Of a stretch of 64,000 nucleotides of DNA, positions 1 to 7,840 are shown piece by piece. This stretch comes from Paenibacillus sp. FSL R5-0623 (GTDB lineage Bacteria > Bacillota > Bacilli > Paenibacillales > Paenibacillaceae), in NCBI RefSeq assembly GCF_037974265.1, contig NZ_CP150233.1, positions 1,550,001-1,614,000 on the forward strand. Direction: 5' to 3'. Below the pieces are notes generated by a model. The model searched no databases, was not told the DNA's origin, and saw only the letters and a program-made list of their open reading frames with translations. Each line of letters starts with the position of its first letter. Positions within the stretch are counted from its first letter, which is position 1. The translations under genes were made by a program, and so were the position numbers.

Positions 1-701
1 GTTGCTCCGATAATACCAATGGCGATATAGAGCATAGCCGGGTTTTGCAGAATCTCAACATTGGGTACAAAACCATGGAGAACACCGCCCATATCCGGTT
101 TTGCCAGAAACAGATCAATCCCGAAGCAGAGGGCGATGGTTGCCATCAGCACAATGACGAGAGTTTCCAGAGCGCGGAAGCCTTTGTTTTGCAGTACAAG
201 AATCAGGAGTACATCAACTGCGGTGATGATAACGCCGTATAACATGGGGATGTTAAATAACAGCTTTAATGCGATGGCAGAACCAATGACTTCAGCCAGA
301 TCGGTGGCTGCAATGGCAAGCTCACACAGTATCCATAACATCATGACAACAGGCATGCTGAATCGTTCACGACAGGCTTGAGCCAGATCCCGTCCAGTGA
401 CGATGCCGAGCTTGCCAGCCAGCGACTGAAGGACAACGGCCATCAGGTTCGAGAGCAAAATGACGGATAACAAGGTATACCCAAACTGTGAACCGCCTGC
501 AATATCTGTTGCCCAGTTCCCGGGGTCCATGTAACCTACGGCAACAAGGTATCCTGGGCCTACAAAAGCGAGGAATTTCTTCCACCATGCAGCATTCTGC
601 GGAACTTTCATCGAGCTATGTGCTTCTCCAAGGGAAGGGGCCATGCCCGCAGTAGACAATGTTTCTCTTGAAGGAGCGTTGAACGGATTTTTTTTACTCA
701 T
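1..701 (-). CDS. mntH: Nramp-family Mn2+/divalent metal transporter (3' end outside window)
   Basis: Proton-coupled import of Mn2+ (or Fe2+) across the cytoplasmic membrane. Only about 233 N-terminal residues lie in the window; the reading frame runs off the left edge. After a roughly 40-residue hydrophilic N-terminus comes a membrane segment carrying the Nramp TM1 metal-binding motif DPGN (residues about 59-62, context [15 protein letters not shown]), which in this family provides the metal-coordinating Asp and Asn. Several further hydrophobic helices follow. The start ATG at 701 is preceded by AGGTGA at good spacing. It reads away from ohr. In Bacilli such genes are usually repressed by MntR; I found no MntR box that I would defend. 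Family certain; metal specificity inferred. Confidence 0.93.
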   Translation of the reverse strand, partial: MSKKNPFNAPSRETLSTAGMAPSLGEAHSSMKVPQNAAWWKKFLAFVGPGYLVAVGYMDPGNWATDIAGGSQFGYTLLSVILLSNLMAVVLQSLAGKLGIVTGRDLAQACRERFSMPVVMMLWILCELAIAATDLAEVIGSAIALKLLFNIPMLYGVIITAVDVLLILVLQNKGFRALETLVIVLMATIALCFGIDLFLAKPDMGGVLHGFVPNVEILQNPAMLYIAIGIIGA

Positions 702-792
702 ACGATAATCACCTGACTTTGAATTATTGATTTGGAAATATATGCGGGACAATTCGCTCATGATATATCTAAATTTTTATGTTTATTGTTAC

Positions 793-820
793 ATTGTACT
801 CCTTCAATTGTTTTTGTCTA
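793..820 (-). promoter_or_regulatory. candidate sigma-A promoter of the Nramp gene
   Basis: On the minus strand TAGACA (815-820) and TACAAT (793-798) are separated by 16 bases, each matching five of six consensus positions, about 90 bases upstream of the transporter start. The rest of the 702-1041 gap holds no gene that I can support. TTGTA and TACAA half sites near 938-961 could be an OhrR-like operator for ohr, but the spacing is unconvincing. Confidence 0.45.
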
Positions 821-1041
821 GTGCAACTTTTATGTATCAGCACAAAATTTCGGTTCCAGCTTGTAGATGTCCCTTCGTATATTACCCAACCGTGGGGAAA
901 ATACAGCCATGGCATTGAAATGCATGAAAATAATAAAGTTGTAAAAGCTGATAAAGATACAAAATTGCGTTTCAAAATGAGCCAGAAGTTTAAATTGAAA
1001 GGAAGGCAATAAAAACTATATGGATAAGGGAGAGATTCTTA

Positions 1042-1461
1042 ATGGAAGCTTTATATACAGCAGTAGCGACAGTTAAAGGTGGACGTACAGGTTCCGTGAC
1101 TTCTTCGGATGGCGTTCTCAAGCATGATCTGAAAATGCCAAAAGAGCTTGGTGGCTCCGGTGGTGAAGGTACTAACCCTGAGCAGCTTTTTGCCGCTGGA
1201 TATGGGGCATGTTATGAAAGTGCCCTCGCCAATGTAGCACGCAAAGCAGGTGTGAAATTGGAGGATGTGGTCGTTACAAGTAACGTATCCATTGGTAAAG
1301 ACCCTGCGGATGATGGTTTCCAGCTGTCTGTTCGTCTGGACGTTAGCATGCCTGGTGTAGATCACAGCCAAGCAGAGGAACTGGCCCGCAAGGCGCATGA
1401 TTTCTGTCCATATTCCAAAGCAACACGCGGCAACATTGATGTTGTTTTAAACGTAGTCTAA
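1042..1461 (+). CDS. ohr: organic hydroperoxide resistance protein (Ohr/OsmC family)
   Basis: Cytoplasmic thiol peroxidase that reduces organic hydroperoxides. At 139 residues it has the usual Ohr length. Both redox cysteines are visible: Cys57 in GYGACYESAL and Cys122 in FCPYSKATRGN, the two signature blocks separating Ohr from the wider OsmC family. Arg15 near the N-terminus fits the conserved active-site arginine. Start ATG follows GGGAGAG. The gene is monocistronic, bounded by its own terminator. In Bacilli Ohr genes are commonly controlled by the MarR-type repressor OhrR; no ohrR lies in this window. Confidence is high for the family, and OhrA versus OhrB cannot be told apart. Confidence 0.95.
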   Translation: MEALYTAVATVKGGRTGSVTSSDGVLKHDLKMPKELGGSGGEGTNPEQLFAAGYGACYESALANVARKAGVKLEDVVVTSNVSIGKDPADDGFQLSVRLDVSMPGVDHSQAEELARKAHDFCPYSKATRGNIDVVLNVV

Positions 1462-1533
1462 GATTTGACTCCCGGCAAGTAAAGGGAACATATAGAGCAG
1501 GGTATCCCAGATACCTGATGTTCGACTACAAGG

Positions 1534-1558
1534 CCCTGCTGGCAATCGGCAGGGTTTT
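1534..1558 (+). terminator. intrinsic terminator after ohr
   Basis: CCCTGC (1534-1539) pairs with GCAGGG (1549-1554), followed by TTTT. It lies about 70 bases after the ohr stop codon. Confidence 0.75.
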
Positions 1559-1671
1559 GTGTTGATTATCATATTAGGACATGATGCAGGAGATTGGATG
1601 CCAGATCGCGTACTATTTTACATAATTGCACTCCCACTTCATGCTACACATTCCATAAAGGGGGAACAAAG

Positions 1672-1917
1672 ATGAGTATTGAAGAGATGATTGAGCGGCG
1701 ATTTGTGTGTACGAAATGCAGAGGCACGGATTGTAACATTAAGGAAGTTTCCATGTCAGGAGCAGGCCTGAGCAAGATGTTCGATATACAGCATAACCAC
1801 TACCTGTTCGTGGCTTGTGCTTCCTGCGGGTATGTTGAAGTGTTTGATCCGGATGTCTTGAAAGGGAAAAAACAGGGGCAGGTAGGGACTATTCTGGATA
1901 TTCTGTTTGGCGGGTAG
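1672..1917 (+). CDS. small zinc-ribbon protein (DUF2082/COG3478-like)
   Basis: An 81-residue protein with two CxxC knuckles, CTKC (about 13-16) and CASC (about 49-52), spaced as in a zinc ribbon, and a hydrophobic C-terminus ending in FGG. This matches the predicted nucleic-acid-binding zinc-ribbon family COG3478 (Bacillus YpzJ type) by pattern. The start ATG at 1672 is chosen because AAAGGGGG sits just upstream; an in-frame ATG at 1594 would add 26 unlikely residues. It stands alone between short intergenic gaps. Function unknown; DNA or RNA binding is only a family prediction. Confidence 0.8.
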   Translation: MSIEEMIERRFVCTKCRGTDCNIKEVSMSGAGLSKMFDIQHNHYLFVACASCGYVEVFDPDVLKGKKQGQVGTILDILFGG

Positions 1918-2016
1918 ACATGCGCGAGTTGACATTGAACTGAATTTTCTTTAATATAACTTAGTACTGAGTAGTGTCATTGCATGAACCAAATTTGAAT
2001 TAAACAGGTGATATCC

Positions 2017-2295
2017 ATGTCTTATAGACCGCGTATTGCAGATTTAGAATTAGCTTATGGTAACAAGGAAGACGGATTGTACGAATTCAAAATGAATTTG
2101 GTAGACGGTACTAAATGCCGTGTATTCTACTCCCGTTCCCCGGAATGGAAGATGACCAATATCAGCCGTCTGCAGAAAACGCCTTGTCCAGTATGTCGCA
2201 AAGATTTCATTTGCAAATGTATGGACCAGTGGGCAAGTGACCTGCATCAACAGATGATCGATGACCAATGGATGGAAAAGGCAGTTACGGAGTAA
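2017..2295 (+). CDS. hypothetical small protein with a cysteine cluster
   Basis: 92 residues, acidic and soluble, with no signal peptide or membrane helix. The only recognisable element is a tight C-terminal cysteine group, CPVCRKDFICKC (about residues 63-74), that could bind a metal. ATG 2017 is preferred over the in-frame GTG at 2008 because AGGTGA (2006-2011) is ideally placed for it and would overlap the GTG. It is followed directly by a strong terminator, so it forms a one-gene unit. I do not recognise the family. Confidence 0.75.
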   Translation: MSYRPRIADLELAYGNKEDGLYEFKMNLVDGTKCRVFYSRSPEWKMTNISRLQKTPCPVCRKDFICKCMDQWASDLHQQMIDDQWMEKAVTE

Positions 2296-2310
2296 TTGTC
2301 GGACAGATAC

Positions 2311-2340
2311 GAGCGTGGGCACAATGCCTGCGCTCTTTTT
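2311..2340 (+). terminator. intrinsic terminator
   Basis: GAGCG (2311-2315) pairs with CGCTC (2331-2335), and inner GGGCA/TGCC pairing extends the stem. It is followed by TTTTT and ends the cysteine-cluster gene. Confidence 0.8.
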
Positions 2341-2362
2341 CTTTTATTTCCCATTAATGCGT

Positions 2363-2395
2363 GTTAAAAAAGAACGGTTTTCAGTCTTTTTGAAC
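2363..2395. repeat. short inverted repeat, remnant of the TTGTTC/AAAAGTC element
   Basis: GTTAAAAAAGA (2363-2373) and TCTTTTTGAAC (2385-2395) are inverted copies with one mismatch. The right arm and its flank (GGTTTTCAG...GAACAACCTC) resemble the ends of the element at 22243-22383, so this looks like a very short or internally deleted relative. Confidence 0.5.
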
Positions 2396-2482
2396 AACCT
2401 CCAGAAATAAATTTAGAATTAGTGAACAAGAAGGCCCAGATTGGGTAAGTTACTCTAACCGCAACAATAGGAGGCAGCCAAT

Positions 2483-2905
2483 ATGACAGCAAATCAAACA
2501 GATGTGCATCAGGGACATCCGATCGTACTGGTGGATGGCGTCTGTCACTTCTGCCAGGGTTTAACCAAATGGATTATCAAGCGTGACCCGGAAGGGAAAT
2601 ATCATTTTGCATCGCTCCAATCGGATGTAGCCAAGGGACTGCTGGCGAAGGGCAATCTGTCGACAGACAGCATGGACACCTTTGTGCTGATTGAAAATGG
2701 AAAATACTATACACGTTCAACTGCCGCACTGCGATTGGCTAAAGGTCTGAAGTTTCCTTATCCGTTGTTATATGTGTTCATTATTGTGCCGAGATTTATT
2801 CGTAATGCAGTCTATAACTGGGTTGCTCGCAACCGTTATCGCTGGTTTGGCAAGGATGAAGCGTGTATGTTGCCTACACCGGAGATCAAAGATCGATTTT
2901 TGTGA
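2483..2905 (+). CDS. thiol-disulfide oxidoreductase-like DCC family protein (DUF393, YuxK-type)
   Basis: 140 residues. It carries the family's N-terminal signature, a Asp-Gly-x-Cys-x-x-Cys block read here as VDGVCHFCQG (about 17-26), followed by a region predicted to be thioredoxin-like and a C-terminal RYRWFGK segment typical of DCC proteins. The CxxC pair suggests redox chemistry, but the family has no settled substrate. Start ATG is preceded by AGGAGG at good spacing. The lipoprotein gene begins 67 bases downstream with its own ribosome site. Family assignment firm; function inferred. Confidence 0.88.
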   Translation: MTANQTDVHQGHPIVLVDGVCHFCQGLTKWIIKRDPEGKYHFASLQSDVAKGLLAKGNLSTDSMDTFVLIENGKYYTRSTAALRLAKGLKFPYPLLYVFIIVPRFIRNAVYNWVARNRYRWFGKDEACMLPTPEIKDRFL

Positions 2906-2972
2906 GTGTGATTAATAACGGAAATAATTGGGTAATGACTACAGATCATATCTATTTTGGGAGGAAAACAAC

Positions 2973-3836
2973 TTGAAGAAGTGGACTACATTATTTATCG
3001 GGGCATTATTAGCAGTGAGCTTGGCAGCATGCGGTAACGATACAGATAATACGGCAACGCCGCCAGCGACTAACAACGAAACATCTAACGAGGGCAATAC
3101 ACCTGCGGAGCAGGAAACAAAGGTCCCTACCCTGGACGAATTGATTACCAAAACCAATGCAGCAACCAAAGCAATGAAAAGCTTCACAACTGAAGCAAAT
3201 ATTGATCAGAATCTGAAACTGGATGCTGGTGAACAGTCCCAGGATCAACAGGTTAAAACATCGCTCAAGATGGATATTATCAAAGATCCAATGATGATCT
3301 ATCAAGAGATGAAAATGGAAATGTCGGGACAGGAAGCTCAGAACGTGAAGCAGTATATCACTTCCGATAAAATCTACTCTCAAGTTGGGGATCAATGGGT
3401 TGCGATTCCTGAAGCTCAAACCAAGGAACTGATTGAGCAGATGAAAGCAAGCATGAATCCCGAAGGTGAGTTGGAGCAATTCAAAAAGATCGAAGAAGAT
3501 ACTGAAGTGACCGAAGAAGGCGACAATTATGTGATTAACGCTGACGTATCCGGTGATAACGTGAAGGAACTGGCCAAAGCCGTGATGGAACAAAACGGAT
3601 CGGATGCCCAGATGCAAGCCATGCTTGATCAGATGAATATCACCAGCATGAAGATGAAATATATGATCAACAAAGAAACATACCTGCCTGCAAGTACGGA
3701 CGTAACCATGGTCATGGAGATGGAACAGAATGGGCAGAAAATGACGATGGACATGAAGATGAACAGTACATTTTCTAACCAAGATCAAGTGGAAGAGATC
3801 AAGATTCCACAAGAAGCATTGGATAGCGCTAAATAA
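2973..3836 (+). CDS. secreted lipoprotein, DUF6612/LppX-like
   Basis: 287-residue lipoprotein. The TTG at 2973 is taken as start because GGGAGGAAAA ends just before it; the frame is open from 2928 but that would put extra residues ahead of the signal peptide. The signal reads MKKWTTLFIGALLAV with lipobox LAAC, then a Thr/Asn/Glu-rich linker of about 35 residues. The rest alternates Lys/Glu and Met-rich stretches (EMKMEM, KMKYMINKETYLP) and has the look of the Bacillales DUF6612 lipoproteins, related in shape to LppX/LolA lipid-carrier folds. Attached to the outer face of the membrane; ligand unknown. Confidence 0.85.
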   Translation: MKKWTTLFIGALLAVSLAACGNDTDNTATPPATNNETSNEGNTPAEQETKVPTLDELITKTNAATKAMKSFTTEANIDQNLKLDAGEQSQDQQVKTSLKMDIIKDPMMIYQEMKMEMSGQEAQNVKQYITSDKIYSQVGDQWVAIPEAQTKELIEQMKASMNPEGELEQFKKIEEDTEVTEEGDNYVINADVSGDNVKELAKAVMEQNGSDAQMQAMLDQMNITSMKMKYMINKETYLPASTDVTMVMEMEQNGQKMTMDMKMNSTFSNQDQVEEIKIPQEALDSAK

Positions 3837-3842
3837 AACAGG

Positions 3843-3905
3843 CACCTCTGAACTAGATCTGTGTGAGCCGAGAGGTTTACCGGATTAGAATCAGGGGTGT
3901 TTTTC
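3843..3905 (+). terminator. probable terminator after the lipoprotein gene
   Basis: CACCTCTGA (3843-3851) pairs with TCAGGGGTG (3891-3899) including one G-U pair, followed by TTTTT. The loop is long (about 39 bases), so it is weaker than the other terminators here. Confidence 0.5.
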
Positions 3906-3980
3906 TGTTTAGCGGAGATTATGGTCAGCGTTCAAGGTGTTATAGTATAGTCATATTGAAGTAGAGAGGGGAGATAAAGA

Positions 3981-4364
3981 ATGATTGAATATGCGCACAT
4001 CCACCATGTTAGTCTGGCTGTACGTGACCTGGAAATCGCGAAGAAGTTCTACTCGGGGTTACTGGGCATGCAGGAGATTGAACGTCCGCCTTTCCGCTCC
4101 ACAGGTACATGGTATGCCATTGGTAGTCAGCAGCTTCATCTGTTACAGCACCCGGAGGGTCACACGTTACGTGAGGCTGGGATTGATACTACAGACGGTC
4201 ACTTTGCGATCTGGGTCACCAGTTATTCAGGGACTATAGCCTGGCTGGAGCAGCAGGGAATTGAGTATGAAGCGAGACCTGAAAGTGTGGCTGGATTCGC
4301 ACAGATTTTTGTGCTTGATCCGGACCGTAACATTATTGAGTTCGATTCACCGTACAACTCTTAA
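3981..4364 (+). CDS. VOC-family protein (glyoxalase/bleomycin resistance fold)
   Basis: 127 residues in two beta-alpha-beta-beta-beta halves. The N-terminal half opens HIHHVSLAVRDLEIAKKFYS, the standard VOC entry with a metal-binding His. HLLQH (about 53-57) and the C-terminal NIIEFDSP supply the other expected His and Glu ligands. The family includes glyoxalase I, fosfomycin thiol transferases and dioxygenases, and nothing here picks one. Start ATG follows GAGAGGGGAG. A strong hairpin and U-run lies 80 bases downstream, although that hairpin may instead serve the Tad leader. Confidence 0.85.
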   Translation: MIEYAHIHHVSLAVRDLEIAKKFYSGLLGMQEIERPPFRSTGTWYAIGSQQLHLLQHPEGHTLREAGIDTTDGHFAIWVTSYSGTIAWLEQQGIEYEARPESVAGFAQIFVLDPDRNIIEFDSPYNS

Positions 4365-4389
4365 GGGAAAATGGGTTAGAATAAATCCC

Positions 4390-4418
4390 TTGCTCCCCCA
4401 GAAATTGTATGCTATATT
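4390..4418 (+). promoter_or_regulatory. candidate extended -10 promoter of the Tad operon
   Basis: TATATT (4413-4418) is preceded by TGC, giving an extended -10, with a weak TTGCTC (4390-4395) 17 bases upstream. A transcript starting near 4425 would run straight through the hairpin at 4445-4496 before reaching tadZ. Confidence 0.4.
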
Positions 4419-4439
4419 ATCCATACATTCATAGCACGT

Positions 4440-4496
4440 GACGGAAGCACCGTCCATATACTGCATCTTCATGCGGTTATTGGACGGTGCTTTTTT
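4440..4496 (+). terminator. strong hairpin with U-run, possible attenuator before tadZ
   Basis: AAGCACCGTCCA (4445-4456) is perfectly complementary to TGGACGGTGCTT (4481-4492) and is followed by a U-run. An alternative short hairpin, GACGG (4440-4444) with CCGTC (4450-4454), shares bases with the 5' arm of the terminator. It ends the VOC transcript, attenuates the Tad operon, or both. Confidence 0.85.
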
Positions 4497-4525
4497 GTGC
4501 TTTTTGACAAGGAGGGAAGGGGAAA

Positions 4526-5743
4526 TTGATTGTACTGAAGGTTGTTCTGGTTTCAAAGGATAGAGATTACATTAGCGCCTGGCTTGATTATGTACAGGGG
4601 AATTCGTCTGATCTCCATGTGCGTTTCACAGCATTCTCCCAAGGGGATTCGTTCAAGGATCACATGAATGAGCAAGAAGGTCGAGAATTACCGGATCTGG
4701 TTATTGCGGAACCGGAATTTTTGAATGACTGGCTGAACAACGGGGGAGAAGGTTCAGGTGTACCTTGGCTAATGCTTAGTGAAGGGATGGAAGAGGTGGA
4801 TGAGGCCAAGCGGCTGATGAAATACCAACCCTTGCCTGCTTTGCTGGATGCTGTGATGCATGCTTGCCGGCAGCCACGCCGTAAGAAGGTTCACCATCCG
4901 GGGCAAGAGACTCTCTCCATCGGAGTAGTATCCGCTTCAGGTGGAAGTGGCAAAACGGCAGTGGCGCTGCATATGGCGAAGCAATTGGGACTTGCAGGAT
5001 ATGCTGTTCTCTATCTGAATCTGGAGACGCTGGACAGCACGCTCCCGTTTCTGGAAAAGGGACTCACTAGAAGTGGGCAGCGTCACCCGGATGCGGAGAC
5101 GGGATTGTCACGCCTGTTATACGATCTGAAGGTGGGCAGAAAGGAATCCGACAAGCAGTTACAGGTACAATCGAAGGGCGTAGATGGATATGTGGTCCGG
5201 CATGAAGCACTGAAATCCGATGTGTTCTGGCCATTATCGAATCGGAAAGAACTGTTGCAAATGACTCGTGAGGATACGTCGAATCTGCTTCGTTATTTAA
5301 CGGATTGCGGACAATATGACGTGTTGATTCTGGATGGGGATTCCGGTTGGGAGGGGCGCAGTGAAGGGGTGCTGGATGCAGCAGATGCATTTGTCTGGCT
5401 CGTTGAGGATGATATATCTGCCATGCATCGATGGGGACAATGGTTACAGCATGCTGAGCGTACGAAGCCAGATTTGTACGAAAGTATGCTCGAGCGTTCA
5501 CGCTTTGTGGTTAACAAATATAGGGACAATGTCGTCAATGCACTCCCACGCCCTGATCTGCATCTGGATGCAGTGTTGCCCTATATCCCTTCCTGGAAGC
5601 AACTCAGTCAGGAGGAAGTCATGCTTAGTTCTCCGATTTTCCAGCGTGAAGTGAAGAGATTATGTGCCATGCTGGTACAGGATGGCGAAGAAGAATCGAA
5701 GCAGACGGGACGAATTCAGAAGCAGGATCGGTGGGCACTATGA
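4526..5743 (+). CDS. tadZ: TadZ/CpaE-like ATPase of the Tad pilus system
   Basis: 405 residues. It has an N-terminal receiver-like region of about 120 residues, then a MinD/ParA-type ATPase domain with a P-loop SGGSGKT at about 138-144 and the Walker B-like strand DVLILDGDSG. TadZ/CpaE proteins mark the cell site where the Tad machine assembles. The P-loop lacks the usual second lysine of the deviant Walker A box (Ser in the KGG position), as in many TadZ proteins. Start is TTG 4526 behind GGAGGGAAGGGG. It opens the Tad operon and overlaps the next gene by 4 bases, so the two are translationally coupled. Confidence 0.88.
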   Translation: MIVLKVVLVSKDRDYISAWLDYVQGNSSDLHVRFTAFSQGDSFKDHMNEQEGRELPDLVIAEPEFLNDWLNNGGEGSGVPWLMLSEGMEEVDEAKRLMKYQPLPALLDAVMHACRQPRRKKVHHPGQETLSIGVVSASGGSGKTAVALHMAKQLGLAGYAVLYLNLETLDSTLPFLEKGLTRSGQRHPDAETGLSRLLYDLKVGRKESDKQLQVQSKGVDGYVVRHEALKSDVFWPLSNRKELLQMTREDTSNLLRYLTDCGQYDVLILDGDSGWEGRSEGVLDAADAFVWLVEDDISAMHRWGQWLQHAERTKPDLYESMLERSRFVVNKYRDNVVNALPRPDLHLDAVLPYIPSWKQLSQEEVMLSSPIFQREVKRLCAMLVQDGEEESKQTGRIQKQDRWAL

Positions 5744-7044
5744 TGGATTCATCCAATAGAATACTGGATCGTGAAGAACAGTTTCAGATGATGCGCAGGG
5801 AAGTCAGGGCTGGCCTCGATCTAACCTCTTCCGCAGGAGATGATGAACTGTGGCAGGGAATAGAACGCAAAGTTCTCACCGACCCGAAGCTGGATGATCT
5901 GACCTCAGGAGAGCGTCACACGCTGGTGCAGCGATTGTTTGATTCTTTTCGTGGATTGGATATTTTGCAGCCACTTGTGGATCATCCCGATATTACGGAG
6001 ATTATGATCAATAGTCACAAGGAGATTTTTGTGGAGCAGGAAGGTGAAGTCAGCCAGATCACCCTTGAATTTGAGTCCAGGGAACGGCTCGAGGATATCA
6101 TCCAGATGATTGTGTCCGGGGTAAACCGGATTGTGAACGAGTCTTCTCCAATCGTAGATGCCCGTTTAAAGGATGGTTCGCGGGTCAATATCGTGTTACC
6201 TCCTATTGCCTTGAAAGGACCCACGATGACGATTCGTAAATTCCCCAGTGAACCGATGAAGATGTCCGATCTGATTGTAAAGGGTGCCCTGCATGAAGAA
6301 GCGGCAGAATTATTGCAGCAGTTGGTAAGGAGCAAATATAACATCTTCATTGGAGGAGGGACCGGGTCGGGAAAAACGACCTTTCTGAACGCATTATCCC
6401 AGTTCATCCCTGCCGATGAGCGGATTATTACCATTGAGGATTCAGCTGAGTTACAGATTGTTACGGTACCCAATCTGGTATCACTGGAAACGCGGAATGC
6501 AAACACCGAAGGCAAGGGACAGATATCTATTCGGGATCTGATCAAATCTTCCTTACGGATGCGTCCAAACCGGATTGTGATTGGGGAAGTCAGGGGCGCA
6601 GAAGCGCTGGATATGTTACAGGCCATGAACACTGGGCACGATGGATCATTGTCTACAGGGCACGCAAACACGATTTCCGACATGATCAGCAGACTTGAAA
6701 CGATGGTGCTTAGCGGTGCGGATCTTCCTATTGCAGTTGTAAGGCAGCAGATTAGTTCAGCAATCGATATTTTTGTACATCTGTCCCGGCTACGAGACCG
6801 CTCACGGCGGGTGACAGAGATTAGTGAAGTGATTGGCATGCAGGACGGTGAGGTTATGCTGAATCCACTGTTTCGTTTCCAGGAACAAGAAGAGCGTGAA
6901 GGCAAAATTATTGGCGGGTTAGTACAGGTTGGAAAGTTGAATCAGGTGGATAAAATTCAGATGGCTGGGCTCGGGGAATGGCTGGATGGATACATAGAAC
7001 AATACAGTGTTGGAATAGATTCAACAGATAACAACGTGAATTAA
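5740..7044 (+). CDS. tadA: TadA/CpaF secretion ATPase
   Basis: 434-residue hexameric ATPase that powers Tad pilus extension and retraction. The order is an N-terminal domain of about 180 residues with the CpaF signature ITEIMINSHKEIFVEQ, then a RecA-like core with Walker A GGGTGSGKTT (about 205-214), Asp box, Walker B RIVIGEVRG and the His box STGHANT. The ATG at 5740 overlaps the tadZ stop (ATGA) and AGGATCGGTGGG lies upstream; a second ATG follows at once at 5743. An upstream in-frame start at 5662 would lie deep inside tadZ. Confident assignment. Confidence 0.95.
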   Translation: MMDSSNRILDREEQFQMMRREVRAGLDLTSSAGDDELWQGIERKVLTDPKLDDLTSGERHTLVQRLFDSFRGLDILQPLVDHPDITEIMINSHKEIFVEQEGEVSQITLEFESRERLEDIIQMIVSGVNRIVNESSPIVDARLKDGSRVNIVLPPIALKGPTMTIRKFPSEPMKMSDLIVKGALHEEAAELLQQLVRSKYNIFIGGGTGSGKTTFLNALSQFIPADERIITIEDSAELQIVTVPNLVSLETRNANTEGKGQISIRDLIKSSLRMRPNRIVIGEVRGAEALDMLQAMNTGHDGSLSTGHANTISDMISRLETMVLSGADLPIAVVRQQISSAIDIFVHLSRLRDRSRRVTEISEVIGMQDGEVMLNPLFRFQEQEEREGKIIGGLVQVGKLNQVDKIQMAGLGEWLDGYIEQYSVGIDSTDNNVN

Positions 7045-7066
7045 AGCCATTGGAAGGTGATTACTG

Positions 7067-7828
7067 TTGGGTGAAGCCAGACAGATGTTGACGGATTACA
7101 CCGTATATACGCTTTCCCGGAGACAACGAATGGTCTGTATGCTGATTAGTGGTCTGCTGTTTTTTGGCATCGGAATTCTGTTCTACCATCACTGGTTGGC
7201 TGGAGCCATCCTGGCTGCGGGTTGCATATGGGTGCCAAAACATTGGACTAAAGTGCTGTTGGAACGAAAAAGAATGACACTCAGTTTACATTTTAAGCAA
7301 GCATTATATGCATTATCTTCGGCACTGGCCGCAGGAAAATCGGTGGAAAATGGATTCAAGGAATCCGTGGAGGATCTGCGGATGTTGAACCCGGAAGCGG
7401 ATACCGATCTGATTTGTGAGTTCACGATATTGCGGACACGGATGGAGTATGGACAACCAATCGAAGAAGCATTACAGGATTTTTCGGATAGGGCGCAGAT
7501 TGAGGATATTACGAACTTTGCAGATGTGTTCATTACGTGCAAACGAACTGGCGGCGATTTGGTTGAGGTTGTGCGTCGTACCTCTGCGGTGATTGGGGAG
7601 AAGCTGGACATACAGCAGGATATTATGGTCGCGGTATCGCAGAAAAAGTTCGAATCAAAGGTGATGTTTGCCGCTCCATTTATTTTTCTGATATTCCTCA
7701 ATCTGACCGCCAAGGACTTTATGGAGCCGTTATATAGCGGGATGGGGTACCTCATCTCTAGTGGTGCATTGGCAGTACTCGCCTGCTGTTATCTGTGGAT
7801 TAATCGCATTATGGATATCAAAGTATAA
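7067..7828 (+). CDS. tadB: TadB-like inner membrane platform protein (T2SSF domain)
   Basis: 253 residues. Two N-terminal membrane helices, a cytoplasmic four-helix T2SSF domain (LSSALAAGKSVENGF, then VFITCKRTGGDLVEVV, about residues 80-185) and two C-terminal helices make the usual TadB layout. It forms the platform on which TadA acts. Start TTG 7067 is supported by GGAAGGTGA six bases upstream; the next ATG in frame is at 7085 and has no ribosome site. It lies 22 bases after tadA and 12 before tadC. Confidence 0.9.
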   Translation: MGEARQMLTDYTVYTLSRRQRMVCMLISGLLFFGIGILFYHHWLAGAILAAGCIWVPKHWTKVLLERKRMTLSLHFKQALYALSSALAAGKSVENGFKESVEDLRMLNPEADTDLICEFTILRTRMEYGQPIEEALQDFSDRAQIEDITNFADVFITCKRTGGDLVEVVRRTSAVIGEKLDIQQDIMVAVSQKKFESKVMFAAPFIFLIFLNLTAKDFMEPLYSGMGYLISSGALAVLACCYLWINRIMDIKV

Positions 7829-7840
7829 GGAGCTGAAACG

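Noticed and set aside
938-961. TTGTA...TACAA as an OhrR operator upstream of ohr
   Set aside because: Half sites are too far apart and the flanks do not match the known OhrR box. Kept only as a remark.
3009-3845. 278-residue open frame on the minus strand opposite the lipoprotein gene
   Set aside because: His/Phe/Leu/Cys-rich composition typical of a shadow of a Lys/Glu/Met-rich gene, with no ribosome site. The plus-strand lipoprotein has a clear signal peptide and ribosome site.
6015-6905. 296-residue open frame antisense to tadA
   Set aside because: Ser/Ile-rich shadow frame with no ribosome site; tadA is certain.
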